A stretch of 53,480 bases of DNA from Aureimonas sp. AU4 (GCF_001463765.1 NZ_BBWK01000003.1:1-53480), one strand, 5' to 3'. Positions 1 through 9,661 are shown, counted from the first letter of the stretch. Translations and numbers: made by a program. Notes: a model not told the origin generated them from the sequence alone.

Positions 1-615
1 CCCCGCCATATCCGCGACATCCGGCAGGTGATCGGCAAGGCGCCGGGGGTCCGCAACCTTTCCGCGCTCAGCCTTCTGATCTCGTCGGAGCGGACGCTCT
101 TCTTCGCCGACACCTACGTCCAGGAGAGCCCGTCCGCCGAGTGCCTCGCCGAGATCGCCAAGCTGGCCTCGATCGAGATCCATCGCTTCGGCATCAAGCC
201 GAGGGCCGCGCTCCTGTCCTCGTCCAACTTCGGCACGAGCGACATGGAGGACGCGCAGAAGCTGCGCCGCGCTCTGGCGCTGGTGCAGGAGAGCGGCATC
301 GACATGGAGATCGACGGCGAGATGCACGGCGATGCCGCGCTGTCGGAGGAGTTGCGCCGTCGCGTCATGCCGGAAACGTCGCTGAAGGGCGACGCCAACC
401 TTCTGCTCTTCCCGACGCTGGATGCCGCCAACATCACGATGAACGTCGTCAAGGTGACGACCGACGCGCTGCATGTCGGACCGATCCTTCTCGGCACCGC
501 CCGGCCGGCTCACATCCTCACGCCATCCGTCACCTCGCGCGGCGTCGTCAACATGGCCGCCATCGCCGTGGCGGAGGCCGTGCAGAAGGACGAGAACCGG
601 GCGTCGAACGCCTGA
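1..615 (+). CDS. maeB: NADP-dependent malic enzyme, C-terminal part (5' end outside window)
   Basis: The reading frame is open from the first base of the window, so the gene is truncated at its 5' end. About 204 residues remain and they match the C-terminal phosphotransacetylase-like domain that follows the malic enzyme domain in MaeB-type proteins. Recognisable segments are SERTLFFADTYV, PRAALLSSSNFG, EIDGEMHGDAAL and the LLFPTLDAANI/VGPILLG block. Malic enzyme converts malate to pyruvate and CO2 with NADP reduction; in this family the C-terminal domain is thought to be regulatory (acetyl-CoA sensing) and not a working phosphotransacetylase. A stand-alone Pta is the alternative, but the spacing and wording of these motifs fit MaeB better. 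Confidence 0.88.
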   Translation, partial: PRHIRDIRQVIGKAPGVRNLSALSLLISSERTLFFADTYVQESPSAECLAEIAKLASIEIHRFGIKPRAALLSSSNFGTSDMEDAQKLRRALALVQESGIDMEIDGEMHGDAALSEELRRRVMPETSLKGDANLLLFPTLDAANITMNVVKVTTDALHVGPILLGTARPAHILTPSVTSRGVVNMAAIAVAEAVQKDENRASNA

Positions 616-718
616 AACCGTCCGCCGCCGGAGCAAACTCGCTTCGGCAGCGGACGGTGCGAGCCGGATAAGGTGGCCCAGACTATCCCGGGACGGATCA
701 AGGATCGTCGGCGTCGGG

Positions 719-2092
719 CTAGGGGCGGCGTTCCAGCGCCTTCTCGCGCCCGATCAGCGGCAGAAGCGCGGACATATCCGGTCCGTGCTCGCGTCCCGTC
801 AGCGCGATGCGCAACGGCAGGAAGAGCGCGCGACCCTTGCGTCCCGTGCGCGCCTTGAGATCGTCAGTCCAGAGCTTCCAGGTCGTTGCAGCGAAAGGTT
901 CCGGCGGCAGCGCATCGATCGCGTCCGCAACGAAGGCGCGGTCCGCGTCCGCAACAGCCGCCTCCTGCGACGGCCCCTTCCAGATGATATCGGCCCAGGC
1001 TGCGGCATCGCGCACCCGTTCGCAATTGCCTCGTACGGTGAGCCAGAAGGCATCCGCCCGGTCGGCCGGCACGCCCATACCTTCAAGCTCTTCCGCGACC
1101 TCGCCGGTTTGCTTGGCGTGGACGAGCTCGGCGTTGAGGCGCAGGAGGTTTGCCGGATCGAACTTTGCGCTCGAGTGCGACACGGCGCCGAAGTCGAGGC
1201 GGCGGGCGAGCGTGCCGAGATCGGGCACAGCCTCGATCGAACCGGAGAGGCCGGTCAGCACGGCCAGCGAGGCGACGGCCATGGGCTCGAAGCCCTCCTC
1301 GCGCAGTGTGCGAAGCGACAGGGCGCCGCTGCGCTTGGACAGGCCCTCGCCGTCGATCGTGGTGAGAAGGTTGAAATGCCCGAAGCGCGGCACGGGCGCG
1401 CCGAGCGCTTCGAAGATCGCGATCTGAACGCCCGTGTTCGTCACGTGGTCGTCGCCGCGCAGGATGTGGGTAATGCCCATCTCGGCGTCGTCGACGACCG
1501 AGGTGAAGGTATAGAGGTAGGTTCCGTCCTCCCGTCGCACTACGGGATCGGAGAGCGAGGCGAGATCGACCAGTTCCTCGCCGCGTACGAGGTCGTTCCA
1601 GCGGATTTCGGTGCGAACGGGATCGAGCGATCCGTCCGGCGCGTTCGGCAGCCGAAAGCGCCAGTAGGGCTTGCGGCCTTCCGCCTCGAGCCGCGCGCGC
1701 TCCTCGGCGTTCAGGCGAAGCGCATCACGCGTATAGACGGGTGGAAGCCCGCGCGCGAGACGACGGCGGCGCGCACGCTCCAGCTCGTCCGCCGTTTCGA
1801 AGCAGGGGTAGATCGCGCCGCTATCCCGCAGCCGCTCGGAGGCGGCATCATAGCGGTCGAGCCGCTGGGACTGGCGCGCGATCTCGTCCGGGCGCAGGCC
1901 GATCCACTCGATGTCCTCCAGGACCGCGTCGGCATATTCGCGCTTCGACCGTTCGAGGTCCGTGTCGTCGTAGCGCAGGATGAACCGGCCGCCCTCGCGC
2001 TGGGCGAAGAGCCAGTTGAAGAGCGCCGGGCGCAGGTTTCCGATGTGGAGATAGCCGGTGGGCGACGGAGCGAAGCGGACGATGGGAGCCAT
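719..2092 (-). CDS. gltX: Glutamyl-tRNA synthetase (one of the two alphaproteobacterial types)
   Basis: This 457-residue class I aminoacyl-tRNA synthetase attaches glutamate to tRNA in the cytoplasm. The N-terminus reads [14 protein letters not shown], with the HIGH-type motif at residues 16-19, and the KMSKS-type motif is LSKRS at 251-255. The YDDTD and RGDDHVTNT segments are also typical. The protein is slightly shorter than the roughly 470-485 residue form. Many Hyphomicrobiales carry two GltX paralogues, one of which may misacylate tRNA-Gln for the GatCAB route; which one this is cannot be decided here. The gene lies 35 bp downstream of the MFS transporter gene on the same strand and may be co-transcribed with it. 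Confidence 0.95.
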   Translation of the reverse strand: MAPIVRFAPSPTGYLHIGNLRPALFNWLFAQREGGRFILRYDDTDLERSKREYADAVLEDIEWIGLRPDEIARQSQRLDRYDAASERLRDSGAIYPCFETADELERARRRRLARGLPPVYTRDALRLNAEERARLEAEGRKPYWRFRLPNAPDGSLDPVRTEIRWNDLVRGEELVDLASLSDPVVRREDGTYLYTFTSVVDDAEMGITHILRGDDHVTNTGVQIAIFEALGAPVPRFGHFNLLTTIDGEGLSKRSGALSLRTLREEGFEPMAVASLAVLTGLSGSIEAVPDLGTLARRLDFGAVSHSSAKFDPANLLRLNAELVHAKQTGEVAEELEGMGVPADRADAFWLTVRGNCERVRDAAAWADIIWKGPSQEAAVADADRAFVADAIDALPPEPFAATTWKLWTDDLKARTGRKGRALFLPLRIALTGREHGPDMSALLPLIGREKALERRP

Positions 2093-2127
2093 GCGCCGCG
2101 ATTAGACCGCGCGCGGCGCGGGCGCAA

Positions 2128-3423
2128 TCACGCGTCCGACCGGCCGACGGCGGGTTCGGAATCGACCCGATCGACGATCGGCTCCGGCAGGGGCGCCTCG
2201 ACCGGGCGCAGGTGGGCGGCGCCTCTCAGCCGCAGCGAAACCAGCGTCATGAGGATCGTCGCGACCAGGCAGTAGAACGCCATGACGTTGATCTGTGAGG
2301 AGAGCGGCACGCCTCGATCGATCAGCACGCCGGTCAGACCGGGGCCGAGCGCAGAGCCGAAGACGATCGCCGCCAGAACCAGGGAACGGAGTTGGCCGAG
2401 ATGCTTCGTGCCATACACCTCTGGCCAGAGCGCGCCGAATAGCGTCGCCGAGAACCCGTTCGAGATGCCGAGCAGCGCCATGAAGAGAAAGACGTAGCCG
2501 ATCTCGCTCGCGTTCGCGATCACGAGGCAAGCCAGCGTCATCGGCACGAGAAAGAAGGGCAGGATGCGAAGCGCGGTGAAACGGTCGATCATCCATCCGC
2601 AGACCAGCGCGAAGGCCGCAGTCACCCCGGACATGACGATGAACGAGGACGCGAAGACTTCCAGCGGCCAGCCGCGCTCCTCGGTCAGGTAGACCTGGTG
2701 AAAGAAGATGCTCGTCGCGATGAAGGGCGGCGCGAGAACGCCGAGGCACAGGACGTAGAACTCCCAGGAGCGGAGCACTTCGCCGATCGTCCAGTCCCGC
2801 GCCGCCGGTCGCAGCGACGCACGGTGTCCGGATGCGGGATCGCGCTCGCGGCGCACGAGCGTCGTGATGGCGGGCAGCGCGACGAGGACGAGGACGGCGG
2901 CGGACAACATCCAGTTGCCGCGCCAACCGAGCCACCCGGCCAGCACCACGAAGGAAAGCGGAAAGATCGCCTCGCCGGCCTGGTTGCCGATGGTCGCGAT
3001 CGAGACCGCCCGTCCGCGATTGGCGACGAACCAGCGGCCAACCGCGGTGAAGGCGATCTGCGACATCATCCCCTGCCCGAAGAAGCGCAGGAGGTAGATG
3101 GCGACCACCAGCATCGCGACGTTGCGGACGGCGGCCATCAGGAGGCAGGCAACCGCAAGCCCGAGTATCACGACGGCGGCGATCCGTCGGGTCGAAAATC
3201 GGTCGAGCAGCCGTCCGGCAAAGGGTAGCGTGGCGGCGCTGCCCAGCGTCGCCATCATGTAGATGAAGCCGAAGGCGCCGTTGGAGAGCGAGAGTTCGCG
3301 CCGGATCTCGCCGCCCGACAGGGAGATGAAGAAGGTCTGACCGAAGGACGAGCCGAAGCATAGGAGGAACGTGCCGCCCAGCCAGCGGGCATTGCGACGC
3401 GCGAAGTCGAGAAAGCCGCTCAC
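2128..3423 (-). CDS. Major facilitator superfamily transporter
   Basis: This 431-residue protein has about twelve hydrophobic segments and the MFS layout. The loop after the second helix reads GRLLDRFSTRR, the typical MFS motif A region. The substrate is not identifiable; the overall pattern resembles the oxalate/formate or monocarboxylate branch. I chose the GTG at 3423 as start because it overlaps the stop of the upstream membrane-protein gene as GTGA. The frame stays open 65 codons further upstream, but that extension is Arg/His/Ser rich, non-membranous, and lies over the upstream gene. Translational coupling with the upstream 112-residue membrane protein is likely. Confidence 0.85.
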   Translation of the reverse strand: MSGFLDFARRNARWLGGTFLLCFGSSFGQTFFISLSGGEIRRELSLSNGAFGFIYMMATLGSAATLPFAGRLLDRFSTRRIAAVVILGLAVACLLMAAVRNVAMLVVAIYLLRFFGQGMMSQIAFTAVGRWFVANRGRAVSIATIGNQAGEAIFPLSFVVLAGWLGWRGNWMLSAAVLVLVALPAITTLVRRERDPASGHRASLRPAARDWTIGEVLRSWEFYVLCLGVLAPPFIATSIFFHQVYLTEERGWPLEVFASSFIVMSGVTAAFALVCGWMIDRFTALRILPFFLVPMTLACLVIANASEIGYVFLFMALLGISNGFSATLFGALWPEVYGTKHLGQLRSLVLAAIVFGSALGPGLTGVLIDRGVPLSSQINVMAFYCLVATILMTLVSLRLRGAAHLRPVEAPLPEPIVDRVDSEPAVGRSDA

Positions 3424-3758
3424 GTCACGATGCGCCGCCCGAGGGCGACCAGCCCACCCTCGGCAAGAATGGGCCTGAGGACGGACACGGACACCAGCCA
3501 ACCATAGAGAGCCACCGCTATGCTGAGGAACACGAGACCGATGCCGAGCTGGCGCGCCGCGTGCCGCCGCTCCGGCTCGTGTTCGGTGCCGAAGGAACCG
3601 GCGAAGCGAACGCCCCAAGCATGACGCATCCCGCCGCCCCGAAGGCCGCTGTCAGCGCGCAGGCGGCGCAGCGCCAAGGCGAAGCGCGCGAGAAAAAGGA
3701 CGCCGACCGCAAGGCTTGCAGCCGCCACGTCCGAAAGCGCGGGGAGTTCGTTCCACAT
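3420..3758 (-). CDS. Small hypothetical membrane protein
   Basis: This 112-residue protein has two clear hydrophobic stretches, around residues 12-30 (AAASLAVGVLFLARFALAL) and 70-93 (LGIGLVFLSIAVALYGWLV), separated by a basic loop. No family is recognised. Its stop overlaps the GTG start of the MFS gene by four bases, so the two are probably made together and this protein could be an accessory to that transporter. The perfect 12-base palindrome GCGAAGCTTCGC at 3761-3772 lies directly before the ATG. The coding call rests on the hydrophobic pattern and the GTGA overlap. Confidence 0.6.
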   Translation of the reverse strand: MWNELPALSDVAAASLAVGVLFLARFALALRRLRADSGLRGGGMRHAWGVRFAGSFGTEHEPERRHAARQLGIGLVFLSIAVALYGWLVSVSVLRPILAEGGLVALGRRIVT

Positions 3759-3930
3759 CGGCGAAGCTTCGCGCCGGACCGGCGATCGAGCGCGGCGCCA
3801 GCTTTCCTATTCTTAATGGGATGACGACCGGGACGGCATTCCCAGGCGCGTTATATGGAGCCATAGCACGTCCCGCGCCGGCCGGCGCACACCATCGACC
3901 GCTGCTTTCATCATTTGCTGGAGACGGACC

Positions 3931-4497
3931 ATGGATCCGATTCGGAACGGCCGCAGCCTGGCCCTGCGCATCTTCGGGCGGCCGCTCGAGCGTTTGAAGC
4001 CCGTCGAACGGCGGGTGCTGGAGAGTTCACGCCAGCACCAGCCGATCTCCAGCGACGTCAACGACAAGATCCAGGGCGAAACGACGTTCGGCGACCGGCT
4101 CGCGGACGCGATCGCGCGCGTTGGCGGCTCTTGGTCTTTCATCATCGGGTTCCTCGCCTTCCTGGCCGCGTGGGTCGTGATGAACTCGGTTCTCCTCGTC
4201 CGCGAGGCGTTCGATCCCTATCCCTACATCTTCCTGAACCTCGTCCTCTCGATGATCGCCGCCATCCAGGCGCCGATCATCATGATGTCGCAGAACAGAG
4301 CGGCCAAGCGCGACCGGCTCGACGCGAGCCTCGACTACGAGGTGAACCTCAAGGCCGAGATCGAGATCATGGCGCTGCACGAGAAGCTCGACGACATGCG
4401 GCGGGAGGCGTCCGAGGCGTCCTTGCGTGAAGCCCTCCTGGCGATGGAAACGCGACTGGCCCGCATCGAACTGGGTTTGCAGCGACGCGACGCCTGA
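3931..4497 (+). CDS. DUF1003 family membrane protein
   Basis: This 188-residue protein matches the DUF1003 family. The conserved blocks are GSWSFIIGFLAFLAAWVVMN and the second membrane span ending in APIIMMSQNRAAKRDR, followed by the helical DYEVNLKAEIEI segment. Two transmembrane helices occupy about residues 68-90 and 100-122, and the C-terminal third should be cytoplasmic and coiled. The start is supported by GGAG seven bases upstream of the ATG. The function of the family is not established. A terminator-like hairpin follows at 4530-4563, so the gene probably stands alone. Confidence 0.88.
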   Translation: MDPIRNGRSLALRIFGRPLERLKPVERRVLESSRQHQPISSDVNDKIQGETTFGDRLADAIARVGGSWSFIIGFLAFLAAWVVMNSVLLVREAFDPYPYIFLNLVLSMIAAIQAPIIMMSQNRAAKRDRLDASLDYEVNLKAEIEIMALHEKLDDMRREASEASLREALLAMETRLARIELGLQRRDA

Positions 4498-4529
4498 AAC
4501 GAACGGCCGCAGCGGTACGCGACCGCCAC

Positions 4530-4563
4530 AGGCATTAGGGGCAATCAGGCTTCCATGCCTTTT
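4530..4563 (+). terminator. Candidate intrinsic terminator after the DUF1003 gene
   Basis: AGGCAT at 4530-4535 pairs with ATGCCT at 4555-4560. An inner GGGGC/GCTTC stem using G-U pairs can extend the hairpin, and TTT follows. The short T-run makes this only a moderate candidate. Confidence 0.4.
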
Positions 4564-4644
4564 GGGTTTGCAAAATCGTCCGCAAGCCCGACATAGCGTC
4601 CGCCGGGTGCGCCACGTCCGGGTCAGCGCCGTTCGGAGTCGCGT

Positions 4645-5289
4645 GTGTATGAGATTCTCGACCTGATCGACCGCTTCGGTCCGATCATCGTCTTCATCGG
4701 GACGTTCTTCGAGGGCGAGGTCTTCGCGATCATCGGCGGATTCCTGGCCTATCGGGGTACCTATCCGCTCGAGCTGATGGCCGCCCTCGCGCTGGTCGGG
4801 TCCTTCTGCGGCGACCTCGCGGTCTTCCTCTTCGCTCGCTACTTCTCCGACAGCCGCTGGGTAAGGCGATGGACGAAGAAGCCGAAGTTCGCCAAGGCAC
4901 TGCGCCTCGTCGACCGCTTCCAGGCGTACTTCGTGATCGTGAACCGTTACGTCTACGGCCTTCGGGTCCCGGGCCTCATCGCGCTCGGCCTGTCGTCGAT
5001 CAGCGTCCCGCGCTTCCTTGTTCTCAACGCGATCGGCGCCTTCATCTGGGCCGGCCTCTTCACCACCATCGGCTACGTCTTCGGCTACTCCATCACCGGC
5101 GTCTTCGCACGGCTCGAGCAGATGGAGCATTGGGCGATGGTGGTGGTGGGCGTTCTGCTCGTGGCGCTGGTCGCCTTCATCATGTGGCAGCAGGGCGGCT
5201 CGCTCCTGCGCGACCGCTTGCTTCGGCGCGACCGCTGCGACGACGATCTGAGCCCCTCGCGCACGACCGCCAAGCGCCGCAACGACTGA
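4645..5289 (+). CDS. DedA family membrane protein
   Basis: This 214-residue integral membrane protein belongs to the DedA/SNARE-associated family. The signature G-x-F-x-E-G is visible as GTFFEGEVFAIIGG near the N-terminus, and the later NRYVYGLRVPGLIALGLSS matches the conserved arginine-containing F-x-R-x-x-P-x-x-R type motif. Characterised members work as undecaprenyl-phosphate or phospholipid translocases and support membrane homeostasis; this member's substrate is unknown. The GTG start at 4645 has GGAG six bases upstream. The gene is followed by a strong hairpin terminator shared with the convergent DAHP synthase gene. Confidence 0.88.
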   Translation: MYEILDLIDRFGPIIVFIGTFFEGEVFAIIGGFLAYRGTYPLELMAALALVGSFCGDLAVFLFARYFSDSRWVRRWTKKPKFAKALRLVDRFQAYFVIVNRYVYGLRVPGLIALGLSSISVPRFLVLNAIGAFIWAGLFTTIGYVFGYSITGVFARLEQMEHWAMVVVGVLLVALVAFIMWQQGGSLLRDRLLRRDRCDDDLSPSRTTAKRRND

Positions 5290-5307
5290 TCGCCAACGGC
5301 GAGAACG

Positions 5308-5340
5308 AAAAAGGGCGGTGCCTTTCGGACCGCCCTTTCG
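5308..5340. terminator. Bidirectional intrinsic terminator between dedA and the DAHP synthase gene
   Basis: AAAGGGCGGT at 5310-5319 and ACCGCCCTTT at 5329-5338 form a perfect 10-bp stem with a 9-base loop. The run of A before the stem becomes a T-run on the minus strand, so the structure suits the minus-strand gene best; TTT on the plus strand lets it serve dedA as well. Confidence 0.82.
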
Positions 5341-5365
5341 CATGAGACGACGTGGCGTCGACCCG

Positions 5366-6745
5366 TCAGAAGTTGACGACCTGCCGAGGCGGATGAGCCT
5401 CCTGCTCCTTCTTGATGCGTTCGGCCACCAGGAACGAGAGCTCCAGCGCCTGATTGGCGTTGAGACGCGGATCGCAGTGCGTGTGGTAGCGGTCGGACAG
5501 GTCCTCGGCGAGAACCGGACGCGCGCCGCCCGTGCATTCGGTCACGTCCTTGCCGGTCATCTCGACATGGATGCCGCCGGCATGCGTTCCTTCGGCGCGA
5601 TGCACGTCGAAGAAGGTCTCGACCTCGGCGAGGATGCGCTCGAAGGGGCGCGTCTTGTAGTCGTTCACCGTGATCGTGTTGCCGTGCATGGGATCGCACG
5701 ACCACACGACCTTACGCCCTTCCCGCTCCACGGCGCGCACGAGGCGCGGCAGGTGCTCGGCCGCCTTCTCGTGGCCGAAGCGCGTGATGAGCGTCAGGCG
5801 TCCCGCCTCGTTTGCAGGGTTGAGGACGTCGATCAGGCGGATGAGGTCGTCGGCGGCAAGCGAGGGCCCGCACTTCAGGCCGATCGGATTGCGGATGCCG
5901 CGGCAGTATTCGACATGGGCATGGTCGATCTGGCGCGTGCGATCGCCGATCCAGATCATGTGGCCCGAGGTCGCGTACCACTCGCCGCTCGTCGAATCGA
6001 CGCGCGTCAGCGCCTCCTCGTAGCCCAGAAGCAGCGCCTCGTGGCTCGTGAAGAAATCCGTCTCGCGCAGCGAGGGATGCGACTCGGAGTTGATGCCGAT
6101 CGCGCGCATGAAGTTCATCGTCTCGGAGATGCGGTCGGCCAACTGGCCGTAGCGCTCCGCCTGCGGGCTGCCGGACACGAAGCCGAGCATCCACTGATGA
6201 ACGTTATCCAGATTGGCGTAGCCACCCTGCGCGAAGGCGCGCAGAAGGTTCAGCGTCGCAGCCGACTGGCGGTAGGCCATCTCCTGGCGCTCGGGCGCCG
6301 GGATGCGCGAGGCCTCATCGAAGTCGATGCCGTTGATGATGTCGCCGCGGTAGGACGGCAGCGTGACGCCGTTCTTCGTCTCGTCGCCCGACGAACGAGG
6401 CTTGGCGAACTGGCCCGCGATGCGACCGACCTTCACCACCGGCGAGGACGCCGCGAAGGTGAGGACGACGGCCATTTGCAGAAAGGCGCGGAAGAAGTCG
6501 CGAATGTTGTCGGCGCCATGCTCGGCGAAGCTCTCGGCGCAGTCACCGCCCTGGAGCAGGAAGGCACGGCCCTCCGCGACCTCGCCGAGCGCACGCTTCA
6601 GCTTGCGCGCCTCACCTGCAAAAACGAGCGGCGGAAAGGACGCGAGGCGCTTCTCGGTTTCGGCCAGGGCATCGAGATCGGGATAGGCGGGAACCTGCTG
6701 GATCGGCTTCGCGCGCCAGCTCTTGGGATTCCAATCCTTGACCAT
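5366..6745 (-). CDS. Class II (plant-like) 3-deoxy-7-phosphoheptulonate synthase
   Basis: This 459-residue enzyme condenses phosphoenolpyruvate and erythrose 4-phosphate, the first step of the shikimate pathway. It is the class II type: [14 protein letters not shown] near residues 60-73, the [16 protein letters not shown] block, [23 protein letters not shown] and SCDPMHGNT are all characteristic, as is the length near 450-460. Class II enzymes are the usual form in Hyphomicrobiales. It lies downstream of the glutathione reductase gene on the same strand, with 137 bp between them, so it probably has its own promoter. Confidence 0.95.
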   Translation of the reverse strand: MVKDWNPKSWRAKPIQQVPAYPDLDALAETEKRLASFPPLVFAGEARKLKRALGEVAEGRAFLLQGGDCAESFAEHGADNIRDFFRAFLQMAVVLTFAASSPVVKVGRIAGQFAKPRSSGDETKNGVTLPSYRGDIINGIDFDEASRIPAPERQEMAYRQSAATLNLLRAFAQGGYANLDNVHQWMLGFVSGSPQAERYGQLADRISETMNFMRAIGINSESHPSLRETDFFTSHEALLLGYEEALTRVDSTSGEWYATSGHMIWIGDRTRQIDHAHVEYCRGIRNPIGLKCGPSLAADDLIRLIDVLNPANEAGRLTLITRFGHEKAAEHLPRLVRAVEREGRKVVWSCDPMHGNTITVNDYKTRPFERILAEVETFFDVHRAEGTHAGGIHVEMTGKDVTECTGGARPVLAEDLSDRYHTHCDPRLNANQALELSFLVAERIKKEQEAHPPRQVVNF

Positions 6746-6882
6746 ATGACCTCCTTCGCCGCCCTATGCGGCCTCCGGCAGAAGTGCCGGCGAAGCGAGG
6801 TGCCGGCCGCCCGTCGGAGCGAACGATGGGCGGCTTATACGCAGGATTTCAGCCGCTTGTCACCCGAACGCGCGCGGCAACC

Positions 6883-8283
6883 TCAGCTCTCGATCCGCTG
6901 ACCGCCTCGGATGCGGTAGCTTGGGTCATACAGCGTGACGAGCTCCTCGGCTGCTGTGGGGTGAACCGCCATGGTACGGTCGAAGGCATCCTTGGTCAGC
7001 TCCGCCTTGACGCAGATGCCGAGGATCTGCGCGAGCTCGCCCGCATCGCCACCCAGAACATGCGCGCCGAGAACGCGCCCGCCATCGGCTGCGACCACGA
7101 GCTTCATGAGCGTGCGCTCCTCGCGGCCCGTCACGGTGTGCTTGAGCGGCTTGAAGCGGGCCCGGAAGATATCGATGTCGCCGAAGCGCCTGACGGCCTC
7201 AGCCTCGGTCAGGCCGACCGTGCCGAGCTCAGGTTGCGAGAAGACAGCGGTCGGCACGAAGTCGAGATCGGGCTTGGTGGGACGGTCGAGGAACAACGTG
7301 TCGACGAGGCACATGGCCTCGTGGATCGCGACCGGGGTCAGCTGCAGGCGGTCAGTGCAGTCGCCGATGGCATAGATGCCGGGCGAGGTGGTGCGAGAGT
7401 AGTCGTCGACGCGAACGGAGCCCTTCTCGTCCAGCTCCACGCCCGCCCGCTCGCAGCCGAGGTCGATCGTGTTGGGCTTGCGCCCGACCGCGAGCATCGC
7501 CTGGTCGACCACGAGCCGGTCGCCACCCTTCAGCGTCACGGCCATACGACCGTCCCGGGCCATGGCAACGTCCGCAAAGGACTCGCCGGTCCGAATCTCG
7601 ATACCCTTGGCGATCATCTGAGCCTGAAGCTCGTCGCGAAGATCCTCCTCGAACCCCTTGAGAAGCCTATCGCCGCGCAGGACCAGCGTTACCTTAGAGC
7701 CGAGGCCGTGGAAGATGTTGGCGAACTCGACCGCGATGTATCCGCCCCCCAGGATCGCGATCTCGCGCGGCAGCGCTTTGAGGTGGAAAGCCTCGTTGGA
7801 GGTGATGCAGTACTCGGCACCGGGTAGCGCGGCGACGCTGTCCGCGCTGCCGCCGACCGCAAGCAGGATACGCTCGGCGGTGACGACGCGATCATCGGCG
7901 AGAAGCCGAACCTGGTTCGGACCCTCCAGGACGGCACGACCCTCGAGGATTTGGGTTCCGGCCCTTGCGAGGTTCGCGCGGTAAAGTCCCTCGAGGCGCG
8001 CGATCTCCTTGTCCTTCGCCTCGATCAGCCTGGACCAGTCGAAGCTCGTATCGCCTACGCTCCAGCCGAAGGCATGTGCATCCTCGAACTCTTCGGAGAA
8101 GCGCGAGGCATAGACCATGATCTTCTTCGGCACGCAGCCGCGGATCACGCAGGTGCCGCCGTAGCGATACTCCTCGGTGATGCCGACGCGCAGCCCGAGC
8201 GCCGCCGCCCGGCGAGCTGCGCGAACGCCGCCCGACCCGCCGCCGATCACGAAGAAGTCGTAGTCGTATCCGCTCGACGCCAC
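6883..8283 (-). CDS. gor: Glutathione-disulfide reductase
   Basis: This flavoprotein of about 466 residues reduces oxidised glutathione with NADPH in the cytoplasm. FAD binding is shown by FFVIGGGSGGVRAARRA near the N-terminus, the redox-active disulfide by GGTCVIRGCVPKK, the second dinucleotide site by AILGGGYIAVEFANIFHG, and the C-terminal catalytic histidine by VHPTAAEELVTLYD. I chose the GTG at 8283 because GGGGA stands eight bases upstream and it leaves the usual short lead before the first Rossmann strand. An ATG at 8298 and a GTG at 8301 are possible but press against a hairpin at 8305-8329. The gene appears to sit at the end of an rpiA-DUF2059-gor unit. Confidence 0.93.
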   Translation of the reverse strand: MASSGYDYDFFVIGGGSGGVRAARRAAALGLRVGITEEYRYGGTCVIRGCVPKKIMVYASRFSEEFEDAHAFGWSVGDTSFDWSRLIEAKDKEIARLEGLYRANLARAGTQILEGRAVLEGPNQVRLLADDRVVTAERILLAVGGSADSVAALPGAEYCITSNEAFHLKALPREIAILGGGYIAVEFANIFHGLGSKVTLVLRGDRLLKGFEEDLRDELQAQMIAKGIEIRTGESFADVAMARDGRMAVTLKGGDRLVVDQAMLAVGRKPNTIDLGCERAGVELDEKGSVRVDDYSRTTSPGIYAIGDCTDRLQLTPVAIHEAMCLVDTLFLDRPTKPDLDFVPTAVFSQPELGTVGLTEAEAVRRFGDIDIFRARFKPLKHTVTGREERTLMKLVVAADGGRVLGAHVLGGDAGELAQILGICVKAELTKDAFDRTMAVHPTAAEELVTLYDPSYRIRGGQRIES

Positions 8284-8304
8284 TGGTACTGTCCCCATCA
8301 CGAA

Positions 8305-8329
8305 AAAGGCGGCCGTTGCGGCCGCCTTT
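8305..8329 (-). terminator. Strong terminator-like hairpin between the DUF2059 gene and gor
   Basis: AAAGGCGGCC at 8305-8314 and GGCCGCCTTT at 8320-8329 form a perfect 10-bp stem with a 5-base loop. On the minus strand the stem is followed by TTTTTCG, the form of an intrinsic terminator for transcripts coming from the DUF2059 gene. It stands immediately before the gor start region. Confidence 0.8.
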
Positions 8330-8356
8330 GCATCTATAGCGCGTGAGCGCGTGCCG

Positions 8357-8878
8357 TCACTGCGCGGTGCTGGCCTCGGCAGGGGGCGCCAAACGCCGCA
8401 TGCCCTGCTGGGCGCTGTTGCGAAGGTCGCGCACGATGCCGTTCGACCAGACGTCGGCCGCCTGCATCATGTCGCGCGAGGCGGCGGGCCCCTGCGAGAT
8501 GAGCTTGCGACCCGCCTCGGACTTGTAGAACTGCGCGATCTCGCGAAGCTCCTGCTCGGTGAAGAGCTTGGCGTAGATGCGCGCGACCTCGTTCTCCAGA
8601 TCGCCGCGACGGGGAGCGAGCGCCAAAGCGTTCTCGTCCACCATGTTGGAAATCTCGTTCTGGAGATTCGGATTATTGACGATCAGCTCGGCCTTGATCT
8701 GCGTCGCCGCGTTCAGGAGGATCTGATCGAACTGCTCGGTGGCGTCGATCGCATCCACTGCCTCGCGCGCCGCTGCCAGATGGGCGGGGCTGACGTCCTG
8801 CGCCATCGCGGGCGTCGCGAACCAAAAGGCGGCGGCAGCGAAGGGGAGCAGCCCACGACGCAAGCTAGTGCTGACCAT
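8357..8878 (-). CDS. DUF2059 domain secreted protein
   Basis: This 173-residue protein begins with a classical signal peptide (basic SLRRG, a hydrophobic FAAAAFWFA core, cleavage after ATPAMA). The mature part is helical and fits DUF2059, with FYKSEAGRKLISQGP as the family hallmark. It should be periplasmic; the function is unknown. The ATG at 8878 is preferred over a TTG seven codons upstream, since GAGGAAAAG lies just before it and the signal peptide then has normal length. It lies between rpiA and gor on the same strand. Confidence 0.85.
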   Translation of the reverse strand: MVSTSLRRGLLPFAAAAFWFATPAMAQDVSPAHLAAAREAVDAIDATEQFDQILLNAATQIKAELIVNNPNLQNEISNMVDENALALAPRRGDLENEVARIYAKLFTEQELREIAQFYKSEAGRKLISQGPAASRDMMQAADVWSNGIVRDLRNSAQQGMRRLAPPAEASTAQ

Positions 8879-8962
8879 CAAGATCTTTTCCTCGTTCAAA
8901 CCGACCGACGGTCGTTCGGGCTGCAGGTGCCAAACTCCGCGCGTCGTCGCAAGCCCCGGACG

Positions 8963-9661
8963 CTAGAGCGCGCCTCGAACCTCGATCTCCCCGCCGCGAG
9001 CGATCACGGCTGCCGTGGCCAATCCGATGAAGAGGCCGTGCTCGACGACGCCTGGAACGGCATGGAGGGACGCGGAAAGCGCTTCTGGATCGGGAATACG
9101 GCCAAATGATGCGTCGAGGATATGGTGCCCGCCATCGGTGACGAACGGAACGGCGTCGCGCATGCGGAGCGTGAGCGCACCGTCCAGCCCTAGGCGCGAC
9201 GCGGCTTTCTCGATCTGGATCCGCGTCGCCACAGCCCCGAACGGATTGATCTCGACCGGCAGCGGGAAGGTGCCGAGCGTATCGACCGTCTTGCTGCTGT
9301 CGGCGATCACGATCATCCGGGCCGAGCTGGCGGCGACGATCTTCTCGCGAAGAAGCGCCCCGCCTCCCCCCTTGATGAGCCGAAGCGACGTGTCGATCTC
9401 GTCGGCGCCGTCGATCGTGAGATCGAGCTCGGGCATGTCGTCGAGCGTCGTCAGCGGAACGCCGAGGTCGCGGCAGAGCGCCGCCGTCCTCTCCGAGGTC
9501 GGCACCCCGACAATCCGCAAGCCCTCGTCGCGGATGCGCACCGACAGAAGATGAACGAAGGCTTCGGCGGTCGATCCCGTGCCGATGCCGAGCCGCATTC
9601 CCTGGCGAACCTCCGTTAAGGCCGCCGCAGCCGCGCGCCGCTTCCCGTCCGCCGCATCCAT
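8963..9661 (-). CDS. rpiA: Ribose-5-phosphate isomerase A
   Basis: This 232-residue enzyme interconverts ribose 5-phosphate and ribulose 5-phosphate in the pentose phosphate pathway. The family motifs are [11 protein letters not shown] near residue 25, [26 protein letters not shown] (with the catalytic glutamate and lysine region) and DGGHHILD. The length is normal. It starts the minus-strand run rpiA-DUF2059-gor and is divergent from gph, with a 200-bp region between the two start codons. Confidence 0.96.
   Translation of the reverse strand: MDAADGKRRAAAAALTEVRQGMRLGIGTGSTAEAFVHLLSVRIRDEGLRIVGVPTSERTAALCRDLGVPLTTLDDMPELDLTIDGADEIDTSLRLIKGGGGALLREKIVAASSARMIVIADSSKTVDTLGTFPLPVEINPFGAVATRIQIEKAASRLGLDGALTLRMRDAVPFVTDGGHHILDASFGRIPDPEALSASLHAVPGVVEHGLFIGLATAAVIARGGEIEVRGAL

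Noticed and set aside
473-2275. 600-codon open frame on the plus strand
   Set aside because: It is antisense to gltX, whose motifs are certain; long antisense frames are common at this GC content and the translation is Arg-rich with no family pattern.
4027-5343. 438-codon open frame on the minus strand
   Set aside because: It is antisense to the DUF1003 and DedA genes and crosses their intergenic region; composition is rich in Asp/Glu/Arg/His with no motif.
6806-6844. Terminator between gor and the DAHP synthase gene
   Set aside because: GCCGCCC (6806-6812) and GGGCGGC (6838-6844) can pair, but the loop is 25 bases and there is no T-run on the minus strand.
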